DNA from: CAVTTH01 sp963737545
GTDB lineage: Bacteria > Verrucomicrobiota > Verrucomicrobiia > Chthoniobacterales > UBA10450
Assembly (NCBI GenBank): GCA_963737545.1
Contig: CAVTTH010000001.1
Span: 62,001-126,000, forward strand
DNA: 64,000 nucleotides
Direction of reading: 5' to 3'
A model generated the notes under the pieces. That model saw nothing but the letters and a program-made list of their open reading frames with translations, ran no database searches and was not told the DNA's origin. Each line of letters starts with the position of its first letter. Positions within the stretch are counted from its first letter, which is position 1. The translations under genes and the position numbers were made by a program. Positions 53,211 to 62,684 of the stretch are shown piece by piece.

Positions 53211-53852
53211 ATGATTCGGACACACAATCTCTCCCGAAAGATTTCGTTTGCCGCAATCACAGGTGTGATTATTGGGGCCGCGCTGTTTTTCCTCGATCGG
53301 ACGCTGGCGCACCGGAAAATTGAAGGTAATGCTTCACCAATAAATGGAATCGCAACAGAATCACTCGCGACAATGAACAGCTCGGATGACACTGGAATTT
53401 CTCGGGACGACCTGCAGAAGAAGCTCACTCCGATTCAATATCGGGTGACCTGCCAAAGCGGAACTGAACCGCCATTTCAGAACGAGTATTGGGACAATCA
53501 TCGGGCCGGCATTTATGTCGATGTGATCAGCGGTGAGCCGCTCTTCAGTTCGCTCGACAAATTCGATAGCGGCACCGGCTGGCCGAGTTTCACCAAGCCG
53601 CTCCCCGGCGATCACATCGTCGAAAAAAGTGATCGAACTCTCGGGATGACCCGAACCGAAGCCCGCGCGCGCAAGAGCGACGCGCACCTCGGGCACGTCT
53701 TCGATGATGGCCCGCAACCAACCGGCATGCGCTATTGCATGAATTCTGCGTCGCTTCGTTTTATTCCCGTCGAGAAATTGCAGGAGGAAGGGTACGGCCA
53801 ATACTTGTCGCTCTTTTCCAAAACGGAAACGGCGACCCAGACAGGAAACTGA
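53211..53852 (+). CDS. msrB: Peptide methionine-R-sulfoxide reductase, membrane-anchored
   Basis: 213 aa. An N-terminal hydrophobic anchor (FAAITGVIIGAALFFLD) precedes the MsrB domain: YRVTCQSGTEPPFQNEYWDN, PLFSSLDKFDSGTGWPSF, HLGHVFDDGPQPTG and RYCMNSASLRFIP with the catalytic Cys. The zinc-binding CxxC pairs of other MsrBs are missing, as in a known subgroup. It would repair oxidised Met in the periplasm. A catalytically altered paralogue follows at 53941. Confidence 0.88.
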   Translation: MIRTHNLSRKISFAAITGVIIGAALFFLDRTLAHRKIEGNASPINGIATESLATMNSSDDTGISRDDLQKKLTPIQYRVTCQSGTEPPFQNEYWDNHRAGIYVDVISGEPLFSSLDKFDSGTGWPSFTKPLPGDHIVEKSDRTLGMTRTEARARKSDAHLGHVFDDGPQPTGMRYCMNSASLRFIPVEKLQEEGYGQYLSLFSKTETATQTGN

Positions 53853-53940
53853 GGCGCGCGTAGACCATTTCTGGATGCGCACATCACCCGGCTCTCCTGC
53901 GAAAACAATCAACGATGGCTGAGCAGGAGAAGCTGACAAA

Positions 53941-54555
53941 ATGAGAATTCATCATCCATCCAAGCATGGGTCCCGATTGACGTTTTGGTGTGCGTTAGCG
54001 GGGGCTGTACTGATCGGAGCGGGGTTGATTTTGTACACAGAGGCCAACGGAAAAAACAAGGCGGCGATGAGATTCGATTACACCAAACCGATTCCATCCG
54101 ACGCCGAATTGCGTTCGCGTTTGACTCCGGAGCAATACCGATTGACCCGCCAGAACGGCACTGAAGGCGCGTTCCATAATCGATATTGGGATACGTTCCG
54201 CGCCGGAATCTACGTCGATATTATCAGCGGCGAACCGCTCTTTTGTTCCCTCGACAAGTTCGATGGCCATACCGGACGGCCCAGTTTCACCAAGCCGATT
54301 GAGGAAGCTCACGTTGTTGAGAAGCCTGATTTGTCGCCAGAAACAGGACGCACCGAAATTCGTGCCCGCCAAAGTGATTCACATCTTGGGGACCTCTTTC
54401 GCGACGGACCGCCGCCGCGCGGTCTACGTTACACGGTCAATTCCGGAGCGTTGCGGTTCATCCCGCAGGAAAATCTCGAAAAAGAGGGTTACGGGCAATA
54501 TCTTCCATTGTTTGCAAATTCCGGAGGCGCTAGCCCGAAACCGGATGACAGGTAG
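53941..54555 (+). CDS. MsrB-like protein without catalytic Cys
   Basis: 204 aa, tandem paralogue of the gene 89 bp upstream. The fold is kept (YRLTRQNGTEGAFHNRYWDT, PLFCSLDKFDGHTGRPSF, QSDSHLGDLFRDGPPPRGLR). Key residues differ: the catalytic Cys (RYC) is Thr (RYTVNSGALRFIP), GWPSF is GRPSF and the active-site His in GHVF is Asp (GDLF). It is probably not a reductase. An N-terminal hydrophobic anchor (WCALAGAVLIGAGLILY) is present. A substrate-binding or scaffold role is possible. Confidence 0.8.
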   Translation: MRIHHPSKHGSRLTFWCALAGAVLIGAGLILYTEANGKNKAAMRFDYTKPIPSDAELRSRLTPEQYRLTRQNGTEGAFHNRYWDTFRAGIYVDIISGEPLFCSLDKFDGHTGRPSFTKPIEEAHVVEKPDLSPETGRTEIRARQSDSHLGDLFRDGPPPRGLRYTVNSGALRFIPQENLEKEGYGQYLPLFANSGGASPKPDDR

Positions 54556-54594
54556 CTCCCGCTGCCGTCCTGTTGGATCATCGCAGTCCGCCGG

Positions 54595-55242
54595 TTAATC
54601 TCGACGGCGGATCGAGCCGGCGCCGGAGATCTTCTTCTCGATTGTGCGCGGATTGCCCGAATAGATGACTTTACCTGCTCCAGTGATTGAGACTTCGAGG
54701 ACGTCGGAAACCGCGACCTCAGCGCGAGAGGCACCGGTCAGGGAAAGGCCAGTCTTCTCTGTCTGCAATGCCTCCGCGTCCAAGCGACTCGCGCCGGTCA
54801 TTCCGGCGGTAAGTTCGATCACCTTTCCGTCCAACATGATCTTTGATGCTCCTCGCGAATCGAGGAAGAAGTTCGTGCCGGAAAGTTGATGGGCCGTGAA
54901 GCGAGTCGCTCCCGAGAATTGCGCCCCATTAAGGGTGGCACTCGAAACGAGAATCTTGATTCCGTGCGAAGGCGAGAGGTGCTCAGTGGAGTCGAGAATC
55001 AGCTTGTTGCCGCGGACGTAACTTTTGATGTAACGAAGCAGATTTTCGTCGGTCGTGATCGTCAGCGTCGGCGGTCCGCTCTGCCACTCGATCCGGAACG
55101 CGCCGCTAGCGTCCAGATTCGCGAATTCGCCGACCGCGCGTTGGTCGGTGATAATGACCCTGTTCCCACGGATGCCAGCCCAGTCGCATCCTCCGAGAAT
55201 AATAAGAACCGCGGCGAGAATGGGGATCGTAATTTTGTTCAT
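54595..55242 (-). CDS. DUF2807 (GIN domain) lipoprotein
   Basis: 215 aa from the ATG at 55242 with a lipobox (ILAAVLIILGGC). The rest is a repetitive right-handed beta-helix-like array: LDASGAFRIEWQSGP, LNGAQFSGATRF, LDSRGASKIMLDG, ELTAGMTGASRLDAE, LSLTGASRAEV and VSITGAGKVIYSG, typical of DUF2807. Family members are putative auto-transported or adhesin-related secreted proteins. The upstream 41 residues of the open frame are not part of the gene. Confidence 0.8.
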   Translation of the reverse strand: MNKITIPILAAVLIILGGCDWAGIRGNRVIITDQRAVGEFANLDASGAFRIEWQSGPPTLTITTDENLLRYIKSYVRGNKLILDSTEHLSPSHGIKILVSSATLNGAQFSGATRFTAHQLSGTNFFLDSRGASKIMLDGKVIELTAGMTGASRLDAEALQTEKTGLSLTGASRAEVAVSDVLEVSITGAGKVIYSGNPRTIEKKISGAGSIRRRD

Positions 55243-55476
55243 GAAAAAGAATGCCTTTCTTTCCGTTAAGACGCGATTGGCAGATGGATTGGATTCAAGA
55301 ATCTTTGCGGAACACACTACGCCGGTCACCCCGAGCGCAGCCGAGAGATCCCATGATGCCACCAAAAAGCCCGCATACGGGATTCCAAGCCTGGCCTCGT
55401 CGACTGCATCGGCTGCGTTGCAGCCTCGACTGTGCCCGGAATGATCGTCAAGATAACCTCTAATAGAAGCAACTTT

Positions 55477-57780
55477 ATGAAGAAAATCGCAACTCCACTT
55501 TTCGATATTGGGCCTCGGCTTGCGCTGATTTCATTCCTCGCCCTCAGCCTAACGGCCAACACGAGCGTCGATGCGGCCCCTGCGACGAAGCGAAATATCA
55601 CCGAGAAAGACTTGTTCGATTTCGTCTGGATCGGGGATCCGCAACTCTCGCCGGACGGATCACGCGTGGCGTACGTGCGCGTGACAGTGAATGAAAAGAA
55701 GGAGGGTTACAAGACGTCCATCTGGACGGTTACCACGGCAGGCAATGACGAGCCGCATCAGCTGACGAACGGTGAACATGATGGCTCGCCTCGCTGGTCG
55801 CCGGACGGAAAGTATCTGGTCTTCATGCGCGCGCCCGAGAAAGGGGAGAAGGACAAACCCGAGCCGCCCCAGTTGTGGCTGCTTCCAATGGGCGGCGGTG
55901 ATTCCTTTGCCTTCACCGATCTGCCGAAAGGAGCGGGCGACGCCGCGTGGTCGCCGGACGGAAAATGGATTGCATTCACGAGCACGACAAATGCCGAAGA
56001 TTTGGCCAAGCAGGCCAAGAAAAAGCGCAAAGAAGAAGAGGCGAAGAAGGGCGCAACTTCACCGACCCCTGGAAGCGAAGCAGAAAAAGCAGCTGAATCT
56101 CCCGCGAAGAAGGCAGAGGAGGAGAGCGAACGCGAAAGCGACATACACGTCATCACCCATGCGGTTTATCGCTCGAATGAGGAAGGCTATCTCGATTTCA
56201 AACGCCCTCAGCATATTTGGGTGATTCAAGCGCCGCATACGGCGGACGAAAAAATCAAACCGAAGCAATTGACCACCGGGCGTTTCGACGACGGAGACCT
56301 GGTCTGGGCAAAGGACGGGACGCACCTCTACTTTTCGTCCCTTCACGTCGATGAACCATATTACGAAAGGCCCAGGAGCGATCTCTATTCCGTCGCAGTG
56401 AACGGCGGGGAGCCGACGAAAATCAATTCGTTCGACATGGCGACGGGCGCGTTCTCGCTCAGCCCGGATGGAACACGGCTCGCCTTCGTCGCCTCGACGA
56501 CCGAACCGATCAACTCCTACACACAGCCCGATCTCTGGGTGGTCGACCTGACAGCGAATGCGAAGCCGCGGAATCTAACCTCAGATTTTGACTGGGACGT
56601 AGCTAACGGTGTTTTCGGCGACAATGCTGCGCCGCGAGGATTTGGCGGCAACGTTCCAATCTGGACAGCCGATGGAAGCAAACTCATCCAACTCTATGGC
56701 CGGGAAGGAAAAAGCAATCTCGGCTTCTTTGACGTCGCGACCGGAGCGGAGACCGACATTACGCACGGGAATCATGCAGTGATGCGTTTTCGCGCCACAT
56801 CAGATGGAAGCAAGATAGTCTGTCTGATTTCAACGCCCACACGGATCAACGATCTCTTCGTGCTTGATCGACCGGGCGGAGAACCCCGCCAGCTGACGCA
56901 CAGCAACGACAAACTTTTCGGGCGGCTGAACCTGACCGAGCCGGAAGAAATCTGGTATCCAAGCTTCGATGGGAAACGCATCCAGGCCTGGGTGCAGAAG
57001 CCGCCCGGCTTCGACGCTGCGAAAAAGTATCCACTGATCCTGAACATTCACGGCGGACCGCACGCCGCCTATGGGTTTGTTTTCGATCACGAATTTCAAT
57101 GGATGGCGGCAAAAGGTTATGTCGTGCTCTATCCGAATCCGCGCGGAAGCACGACCTATGGCCAGGAGTTTGGGAACGTCATTCAGTACTACTATCCAGG
57201 CGACGATTACAAAGATTTGATGGCCGGCGTAGACGAAGTCGTTAGGCGCGGCTACGTCGATTCGAAGAAGCTGGGGGTGACGGGCGGCAGCGGCGGCGGG
57301 TTGCTCACAAATTGGGTTGTCGGACATACCGACCGCTTCGCTGCGGCTGTATCCCAACGTGACATCGCGAGTTGGACTGATTGGTGGTACACGGCTGACT
57401 TTACCCTCTTTCAACCGAACTGGTTCAAGGCGCCACCCTTCAAAGACGAGGCAGATTTCAAAGCGCGATCGCCGATCACTTACATCAACAACGTGAAGAC
57501 GCCGCTCATGCTGGTGTTAGGCGAAGATGACACGCGCACACCACCCGGGGCCGGGGGTGAGGAAATGTTCCGGGCCTTGAAATTTCGCAAAATCCCTACC
57601 GTCATGGTGAAGTTCCCGGATGAAACCCACGAACTGTCGCGATCAGGCAAGCCCTGGCATCGGGTGGAACGTTTGCAGCACATCGTGGGTTGGTTCGACC
57701 ACTGGTTGCGGGGAGCATCGAAGCCGGAATATGAGATCGCTCCAAAAGCAGCGGAAAACAAAACAAAGCCGGCGCGGTAA
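55477..57780 (+). CDS. Secreted S9-family prolyl oligopeptidase/acylaminoacyl-peptidase
   Basis: 767 aa from the ATG at 55477 with a signal peptide (LALISFLALSLTANTSVDAA). An N-terminal seven-bladed propeller (repeated LSPDGSRVAYV, WSPDGKYLVFM, WSPDGKWIAFT) with an inserted Lys/Glu/Ala-rich segment (residues ~170-220) precedes the alpha/beta-hydrolase domain: HGGPHAAYGFVFDHEFQWMA, catalytic Ser in GVTGGSGGGLLTNW, Asp in LGEDDTRTPP and His in DETHELSRSG. It cleaves peptides in the periplasm. The Ser motif GGSGGG in place of GGSYGG is a subgroup feature. Confidence 0.88.
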   Translation: MKKIATPLFDIGPRLALISFLALSLTANTSVDAAPATKRNITEKDLFDFVWIGDPQLSPDGSRVAYVRVTVNEKKEGYKTSIWTVTTAGNDEPHQLTNGEHDGSPRWSPDGKYLVFMRAPEKGEKDKPEPPQLWLLPMGGGDSFAFTDLPKGAGDAAWSPDGKWIAFTSTTNAEDLAKQAKKKRKEEEAKKGATSPTPGSEAEKAAESPAKKAEEESERESDIHVITHAVYRSNEEGYLDFKRPQHIWVIQAPHTADEKIKPKQLTTGRFDDGDLVWAKDGTHLYFSSLHVDEPYYERPRSDLYSVAVNGGEPTKINSFDMATGAFSLSPDGTRLAFVASTTEPINSYTQPDLWVVDLTANAKPRNLTSDFDWDVANGVFGDNAAPRGFGGNVPIWTADGSKLIQLYGREGKSNLGFFDVATGAETDITHGNHAVMRFRATSDGSKIVCLISTPTRINDLFVLDRPGGEPRQLTHSNDKLFGRLNLTEPEEIWYPSFDGKRIQAWVQKPPGFDAAKKYPLILNIHGGPHAAYGFVFDHEFQWMAAKGYVVLYPNPRGSTTYGQEFGNVIQYYYPGDDYKDLMAGVDEVVRRGYVDSKKLGVTGGSGGGLLTNWVVGHTDRFAAAVSQRDIASWTDWWYTADFTLFQPNWFKAPPFKDEADFKARSPITYINNVKTPLMLVLGEDDTRTPPGAGGEEMFRALKFRKIPTVMVKFPDETHELSRSGKPWHRVERLQHIVGWFDHWLRGASKPEYEIAPKAAENKTKPAR

Positions 57781-57799
57781 AATTGACCGTGTTCCCGGC

Positions 57800-58808
57800 T
57801 TAACTCCCTATTTGTAATTCCACCGCTTCGACGAGAATTTCGTCGAGATAAAATTCGAGGCGATATTTCCCATCGGCCCAGCCTGATTCGGGACGCGAGA
57901 GCGTGAAGACTCCGTGAGAATTTGGATCAGTCACGACTGTCGTGGCTTCGTCAATCTTGTAGTTAGGCGGCGCAATGTTCCCGACATCTTCCGCGATCCA
58001 GACGGCGCGCACTTTCGCCGGAGCACGCAATCCCTTGCCGCTCCAACGCGCACAAATTCTGGCCACGGCTGAACTAAAACGCGTGGCCGCGGTTCCATCC
58101 GGTGTGCTCGATACGTCGACCGAGATTCGTTTCGATCCGGTCGATGTTTTTATTTCCGGCAGCGCCGGCGACTTTCTGAAGTTCCAGCGAAGTTCGTTGC
58201 AGCAGATTGCCTGTCGGCCCCCGGCTCGTTGTGATTTCCCTGATGAAACCGACGCCGGGCACAAACCAGCGGTCAATTGAACTGGAAATGGCCGAGGACG
58301 GCGCCGAATGAATGCGATAGGCGTGGAATCGTCCAGCAGACACCTGGACGTCTTCTTCGCCCGTGATCTCACACTCTTCCTGAAGCGCAACTCCTGCTAC
58401 TTCCGTGCGGCTAATCCATTTGGTTCCCACGCGAACCGGCGTTGCCAGCATCCTCTCCGGAGGATTGACCACGAACGGCTTGCCGTCCTCTCCCGCCCGC
58501 GCCTGGATGGTGATCCCTTGTTCATTCACCGCGATCAGATCCGTTCGGAGGAAGACCCCGGCGCGAATCCGAACGAGTTTGATCAACTTTTGCCCGCCAA
58601 AATCCTGTGTGCCTTCGATTCGATCCATGATCGGAATGGAACTGTCGGCCGCTGGCGTGCCTTTCGGATTTCGGCTGGTGATCCCCTCGTCCATCTCCGG
58701 CGTCATGCGATATTCCCAGGTAGTTCCGGTGGCGGTAGGGAGCAGGGATTCCGCATGCACAATGGCAGCCAACAAGCAGAAGATGACGGTTGGGGCTACG
58801 GGTTTCAC
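57800..58808 (-). CDS. Secreted protein of unknown function, frameshifted
   Basis: From the ATG at 58808: a signal peptide (VAPTVIFCLLAAIVHAE), then PTATGTTWEYRMTPEMDEGI, LVRIRAGVFLRTDLIAVNEQ, EECEITGEEDVQVSAGRFHA and IDRWFVPGVGFIREITTSRG. Near 58160 the frame shifts and continues PEIKTSTGSKRISVDVSSTP and KVRAVWIAEDVGNIAPPNYK, ending VEAVELQIGS. Repaired length is about 335 aa. The first half resembles other secreted verrucomicrobial proteins that follow W-x-Y/YRM patterns; no function is assigned. Confidence 0.6.
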
Positions 58809-58916
58809 GAATGGAAGTTAGAAACTTCCGTGGGGTCGTTCAAAGCAAAAGCCCGGTCAAACGGAATGTGAGAAGATTTCTGGCCTTGGAGATGATCTAA
58901 CGATTAACATCGCACG

Positions 58917-59273
58917 ATGTTTCCCGGCCTTTTTCGGATAGCCGCCGCTCTCTGCTTTCTCGCCGTCGCGCTCGGCGCTTTCGGTGCGCATGGATTGAAG
59001 GCGACACTCACCGCGTCCGGAATGCTCGATGTTTGGAACAAAGCCGTCCTCTACCATTTTCTGCATGGCATCGCGCTTGTCGCCCTGGCGCTCTACGGGA
59101 GGGGTAGTCGCGGGCCCTACTATCTGCTGCTCGCCGGTATCGTCCTTTTCAGCGGCAGCCTTTACTTGATGGCTCTGACGAATGTGCGCTGGTTGGGGGC
59201 CATCACGCCCATCGGCGGCCTTTGCTTTCTTGCAGGTTGGGCATGGTTGATCATCGCGCCACCGCGCTTGTAG
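58917..59273 (+). CDS. DUF423 membrane protein
   Basis: 118 aa, four hydrophobic helices. FRIAAALCFLAVALGAFGAH with GAFGAHGLKATL is the DUF423 signature; LFSGSLYLMALTNVRWLGAI and TPIGGLCFLAGWAWLI complete it. Function is unknown. Confidence 0.88.
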   Translation: MFPGLFRIAAALCFLAVALGAFGAHGLKATLTASGMLDVWNKAVLYHFLHGIALVALALYGRGSRGPYYLLLAGIVLFSGSLYLMALTNVRWLGAITPIGGLCFLAGWAWLIIAPPRL

Positions 59274-59335
59274 ATCTCGCGGCGGACAGAACTTGTTGCC
59301 CACGCCCCAGCGCTGCTATTCTGTTGGCCAAGCCG

Positions 59336-60841
59336 ATGTTCACCACCCTGTCTGAGACGCAAAGAGCAGCTCTAACCATTGCCGTCTTCATCACGACATT
59401 TTTTGTCGTGCTAACTGTTGGCCGCTTGCTGAAGCGCCGCGCCGGCATCCGTTTTGGATTGCCATTTCAACTTTTTAGCCTGGTGCTGGCATTTTACGCC
59501 GCGATTTGGACCTACGGCGTACGCGCAGAATGGCGAAATCATTTGGTCGCCGCGCTCGCCTTGCTCGGCAGCGGAGTCGTGATCTCCCTGATCGATCATT
59601 ATCTGTGGGACATCTACTTCGAGAAGAACCGGAAAACGCCGATCCCAAAGTTCATTCGACAGCTCGTTGCGTTTCTCATTTTGCTCGCCGCCCTGCTCCT
59701 GGTGTTGAGCTTCATTTATCATGTCGAAGGACAACTCAAGGGTCTGGTCGTCACCTCGGGCGCCGGCGTAATCCTCGTCGGCTTCGCGATGCAAAACCTG
59801 CTCGGCGGATTTATCGCCGGCATGTCATTGCAAATCAGCCGGCCTTATCGGGTGGGCGACTGGCTGCAGGTGAACGAGCGCTTCGCCGAAGTGATGGAAA
59901 TCCGCTGGCGTTCTACGCGCTTGCGCACCAACGACAATATCTATCTCGACATTCCGAATAACGAGATCGTCCGGCAGACGATCGTTAATCTGCATTATCC
60001 CACTCAGGTCCACGCCATGCGCATTCGCGTCGGGGTCGAGTATCGCAATCCACCCAATCGCGTGAAAGACGCACTCTATCGGGCCACCATCAACGCCAGT
60101 CTCGTGTTGCACGAGCCGCCGCCGAAAATTTTCCTCGTCGAATTCGCCGACTCGGCCGTGATCTACGAGATCAAGTTCTACATGGGCAACCATGCCAAGA
60201 TCAACGAGGTCAACGATGCGATTCGGACGAATGTTTGGTACGAGTTAAAGCGGCAACGAATTACGATTCCGTTTCCGATTCGCACGCTGCATTTGGAGCG
60301 CAAATCGCTGCGTCCCGTCTACGAAGGCATCGACGAAGCGCGCGTGATCCTGCAGGACGAACCGGTTTTCCGCAGTCTCTCCGACGAGCAACTTGAGGGG
60401 ATTATCAAACGATCGCAGCACAATCACTTCGGCCGGGGCGAGCGCATCATCGAGGAGGGAGCCGAGGGCGACTCGATGTTTGTCCTTCTGCGTGGCACGG
60501 CGCAGGTTTCCGTCGCGAAAAATGACGCTGTCTTCCGAGTGGGCGTTTTGCGCGCGGGAGATTGCTTCGGCGAGATGTCCCTTCTCACTGGTGAACGCAG
60601 GGCGGCCACCGTCCGTGCGGAGCAGGATTGCGAAGTCCTGGAGATCGACAAGCCGGTCATGGCCGAACTCTTTCGCGAGGCGCCAGAATGTCTGGAGCAG
60701 CTCAGCGACTTGCTCGCGGCTCGCAAGCTCGAATCGGAGGGCGTGGTGAAAGACGTCGCACCTTCGGAAGACATCTCGACGAAGGAACGGGAATACAGCG
60801 CGAAATTCCTGCGGCGGTTGCGCGCTTTCTTCGAACTGTAA
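59336..60841 (+). CDS. MscS-family mechanosensitive channel with cyclic nucleotide-binding domain
   Basis: 501 aa from the ATG at 59336; the open frame upstream overlaps DUF423. Three or more membrane helices, then the MscS TM3 and pore region (VVTSGAGVILVGFAMQNLLG, GFIAGMSLQISRPYRVGDWL), beta domain (WRSTRLRTNDNIYLDIPNNE), cytoplasmic alpha/beta domain to ~residue 340, and a CNBD (GERIIEEGAEGDSMFVLLRG, GDCFGEMSLLTGERRAATVR with the phosphate-binding GEMSLLTGERRAA). It probably opens on membrane tension, modulated by cyclic nucleotide; the cyclase at 10726 is a possible but unlinked source. Confidence 0.88.
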   Translation: MFTTLSETQRAALTIAVFITTFFVVLTVGRLLKRRAGIRFGLPFQLFSLVLAFYAAIWTYGVRAEWRNHLVAALALLGSGVVISLIDHYLWDIYFEKNRKTPIPKFIRQLVAFLILLAALLLVLSFIYHVEGQLKGLVVTSGAGVILVGFAMQNLLGGFIAGMSLQISRPYRVGDWLQVNERFAEVMEIRWRSTRLRTNDNIYLDIPNNEIVRQTIVNLHYPTQVHAMRIRVGVEYRNPPNRVKDALYRATINASLVLHEPPPKIFLVEFADSAVIYEIKFYMGNHAKINEVNDAIRTNVWYELKRQRITIPFPIRTLHLERKSLRPVYEGIDEARVILQDEPVFRSLSDEQLEGIIKRSQHNHFGRGERIIEEGAEGDSMFVLLRGTAQVSVAKNDAVFRVGVLRAGDCFGEMSLLTGERRAATVRAEQDCEVLEIDKPVMAELFREAPECLEQLSDLLAARKLESEGVVKDVAPSEDISTKEREYSAKFLRRLRAFFEL

Positions 60842-60996
60842 TCAGGTCCCCGCGCCGCCTGGCTTGGGAAAAAGCCAGTGCGAAAGTTGGTTCTCGCGGT
60901 AAATTCGGACAAAGAAGCGCTTGCTCCAAAAGGATGGACTGACGTTAAGATTGATGCTGCAAATAAGGATGGTGACTTCCCAGAACACGTCTTGAA

Positions 60997-62577
60997 ATGA
61001 GCGAGAATCCTTCCCCTCCGAACGAGCGTTTCGCCCACGAACTGGAAATTTTCCGGCGACTCGCGGATGCTCTTCCCCAAATCGTCTGGATCACGCGCCC
61101 GGACGGATACCACGAATATTACAACCGGCATTGGTATGAGTATACCGGGTTGACGTTTGAGGAATCGACCGATGAGGGTTGGAACCGCCTTTTCCATCCC
61201 GATGATCGCGAGCGCGCTGATCGGTCCTGGAAGGAGGCGTTGCGGACAGGCAAGCCGTACGACATTGAATATCGCCTCAGGCGCGCTTCCGATGGGAGCT
61301 ACCGGTGGTTCCTCGGCCGGGCCCTGGCCCATCGCGACGCTGACGGCCGAATCATGAATTGGTTCGGAACCTCCACAGACATTAACGAGCAAAAGCTAAA
61401 TGAGCAGGCATTGCGAGAGGCACGAGATGAAATGGCTAAGGAGAGTGGGCGAAAGGATCAGTTCCTGGGGATGGTATCCCACGAATTGCGAACACCGCTT
61501 AACGCCATCTTTGGCTGGACCCGGCTCATCCAGCAGAACTTGCTCACCGAGGACGAACGCATTGTCGCCGCTGCTTCGGTCATGCGCAATGCTGAAGCAC
61601 AGGCGCATCTGATCGACGACGTCCTCGACATCACTCGGATCGTGAATCAGAAATTACATCTCGACCGAAGTGTTCATGACCTGGCGCAGATTGTTGCTGA
61701 GGCGACGGATGCAGTTCGACCTCTGGCCGATGCCGGGGGGATCACACTGAGCAAGGCCACCGATGGCGGTGGGATGCTCGTCTACGCCGATGCGAGGCGA
61801 TTACAACAGGTCATTCTGAACATCCTGACGAACGCGATGAAGTTTACTCCGCGCGGTGGGCGCGTGGAAGTGCGTCTCACTCGGCAGCGCGCCCGGGCCT
61901 CGGTTGAGATTACCGATACTGGACGAGGGATCAGCGCAGATCTGCTGCCCCATATTTTCGAGCGTTTTCGCCAGGGCGACAGCAGCTCGACCCGCCGGCA
62001 CGGGGGATTGGGGCTCGGACTGGCGATTGCGCATCATCTGGTGGCAATGCACGATGGCCAAATCGAAGTCCAAAGCGAGGGAGAGAATACAGGTGCACGT
62101 TTTACTGTCCTGCTGCCGATGGTCGCGGTGGATACGCGAGAGCCAGTCTCCCCTCGCGTTCAACCAGATGAAGGTGGTAGCGTTTTATCAACGGATACTT
62201 TGCGGGGATTGCACATCCTCGTAGTTGATGATGAGGCGTCCGTCCGCGATCTGATCTCGACGACGCTCACGAAGTGTGGCGCCTCAGTCACGGTTGCCTG
62301 CGCGGTGCGCGATGCGCTCGAGGCGATGCGCGAACACAAATTCGACGTCGTGGTCAGCGATATTGCCATGCCCGAAATCGATGGCTACGAGTTCATCCGA
62401 ACAATTCGAGCTCTGCCTGCGAGTAATGGAACCCGGATCCCGGTTATCGCATTAACGGCTTATGCCAGTCTTGACGATCGCAATCGCGCGCTCGCACTCG
62501 GCTTCAATCAGCATCTGTCCAAGCCGGTCGATCCGATTACACTTGTCCGGACGATAGTGGAGGCGAAAGCTGCCTGA
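60997..62577 (+). CDS. Hybrid sensor histidine kinase (PAS-HisKA-HATPase-REC)
   Basis: 526 aa, cytoplasmic. PAS at residues ~20-140 (LPQIVWITRPDGYHEYYNRH, WYEYTGLTFEEST, EYRLRRASDGSYRWFLGRAL). HisKA with the phospho-His in FLGMVSHELRTPLNAIFGWT (~residue 164). HATPase with N box ILNILTNAMKFTP, G box DTGRGISADLLPHIFERFRQ and GGLGLGLAIAHHLVAMHDG. C-terminal receiver (LVVDDEASVRDLIST, Asp in VVSDIAMPEIDGYEF, Lys in HLSKPVD). No DNA-binding partner is adjacent. Confidence 0.92.
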   Translation: MSENPSPPNERFAHELEIFRRLADALPQIVWITRPDGYHEYYNRHWYEYTGLTFEESTDEGWNRLFHPDDRERADRSWKEALRTGKPYDIEYRLRRASDGSYRWFLGRALAHRDADGRIMNWFGTSTDINEQKLNEQALREARDEMAKESGRKDQFLGMVSHELRTPLNAIFGWTRLIQQNLLTEDERIVAAASVMRNAEAQAHLIDDVLDITRIVNQKLHLDRSVHDLAQIVAEATDAVRPLADAGGITLSKATDGGGMLVYADARRLQQVILNILTNAMKFTPRGGRVEVRLTRQRARASVEITDTGRGISADLLPHIFERFRQGDSSSTRRHGGLGLGLAIAHHLVAMHDGQIEVQSEGENTGARFTVLLPMVAVDTREPVSPRVQPDEGGSVLSTDTLRGLHILVVDDEASVRDLISTTLTKCGASVTVACAVRDALEAMREHKFDVVVSDIAMPEIDGYEFIRTIRALPASNGTRIPVIALTAYASLDDRNRALALGFNQHLSKPVDPITLVRTIVEAKAA

Positions 62578-62684
62578 TTGGCGGCGTGAAACCTTTCAAA
62601 GGGGAGGATGTGGGCATGGCCATTTAGGCGTTGCCACGGGTGGAAATCTCCTTACTGTCCTGCACTTTCCACCGGAACCCACTT

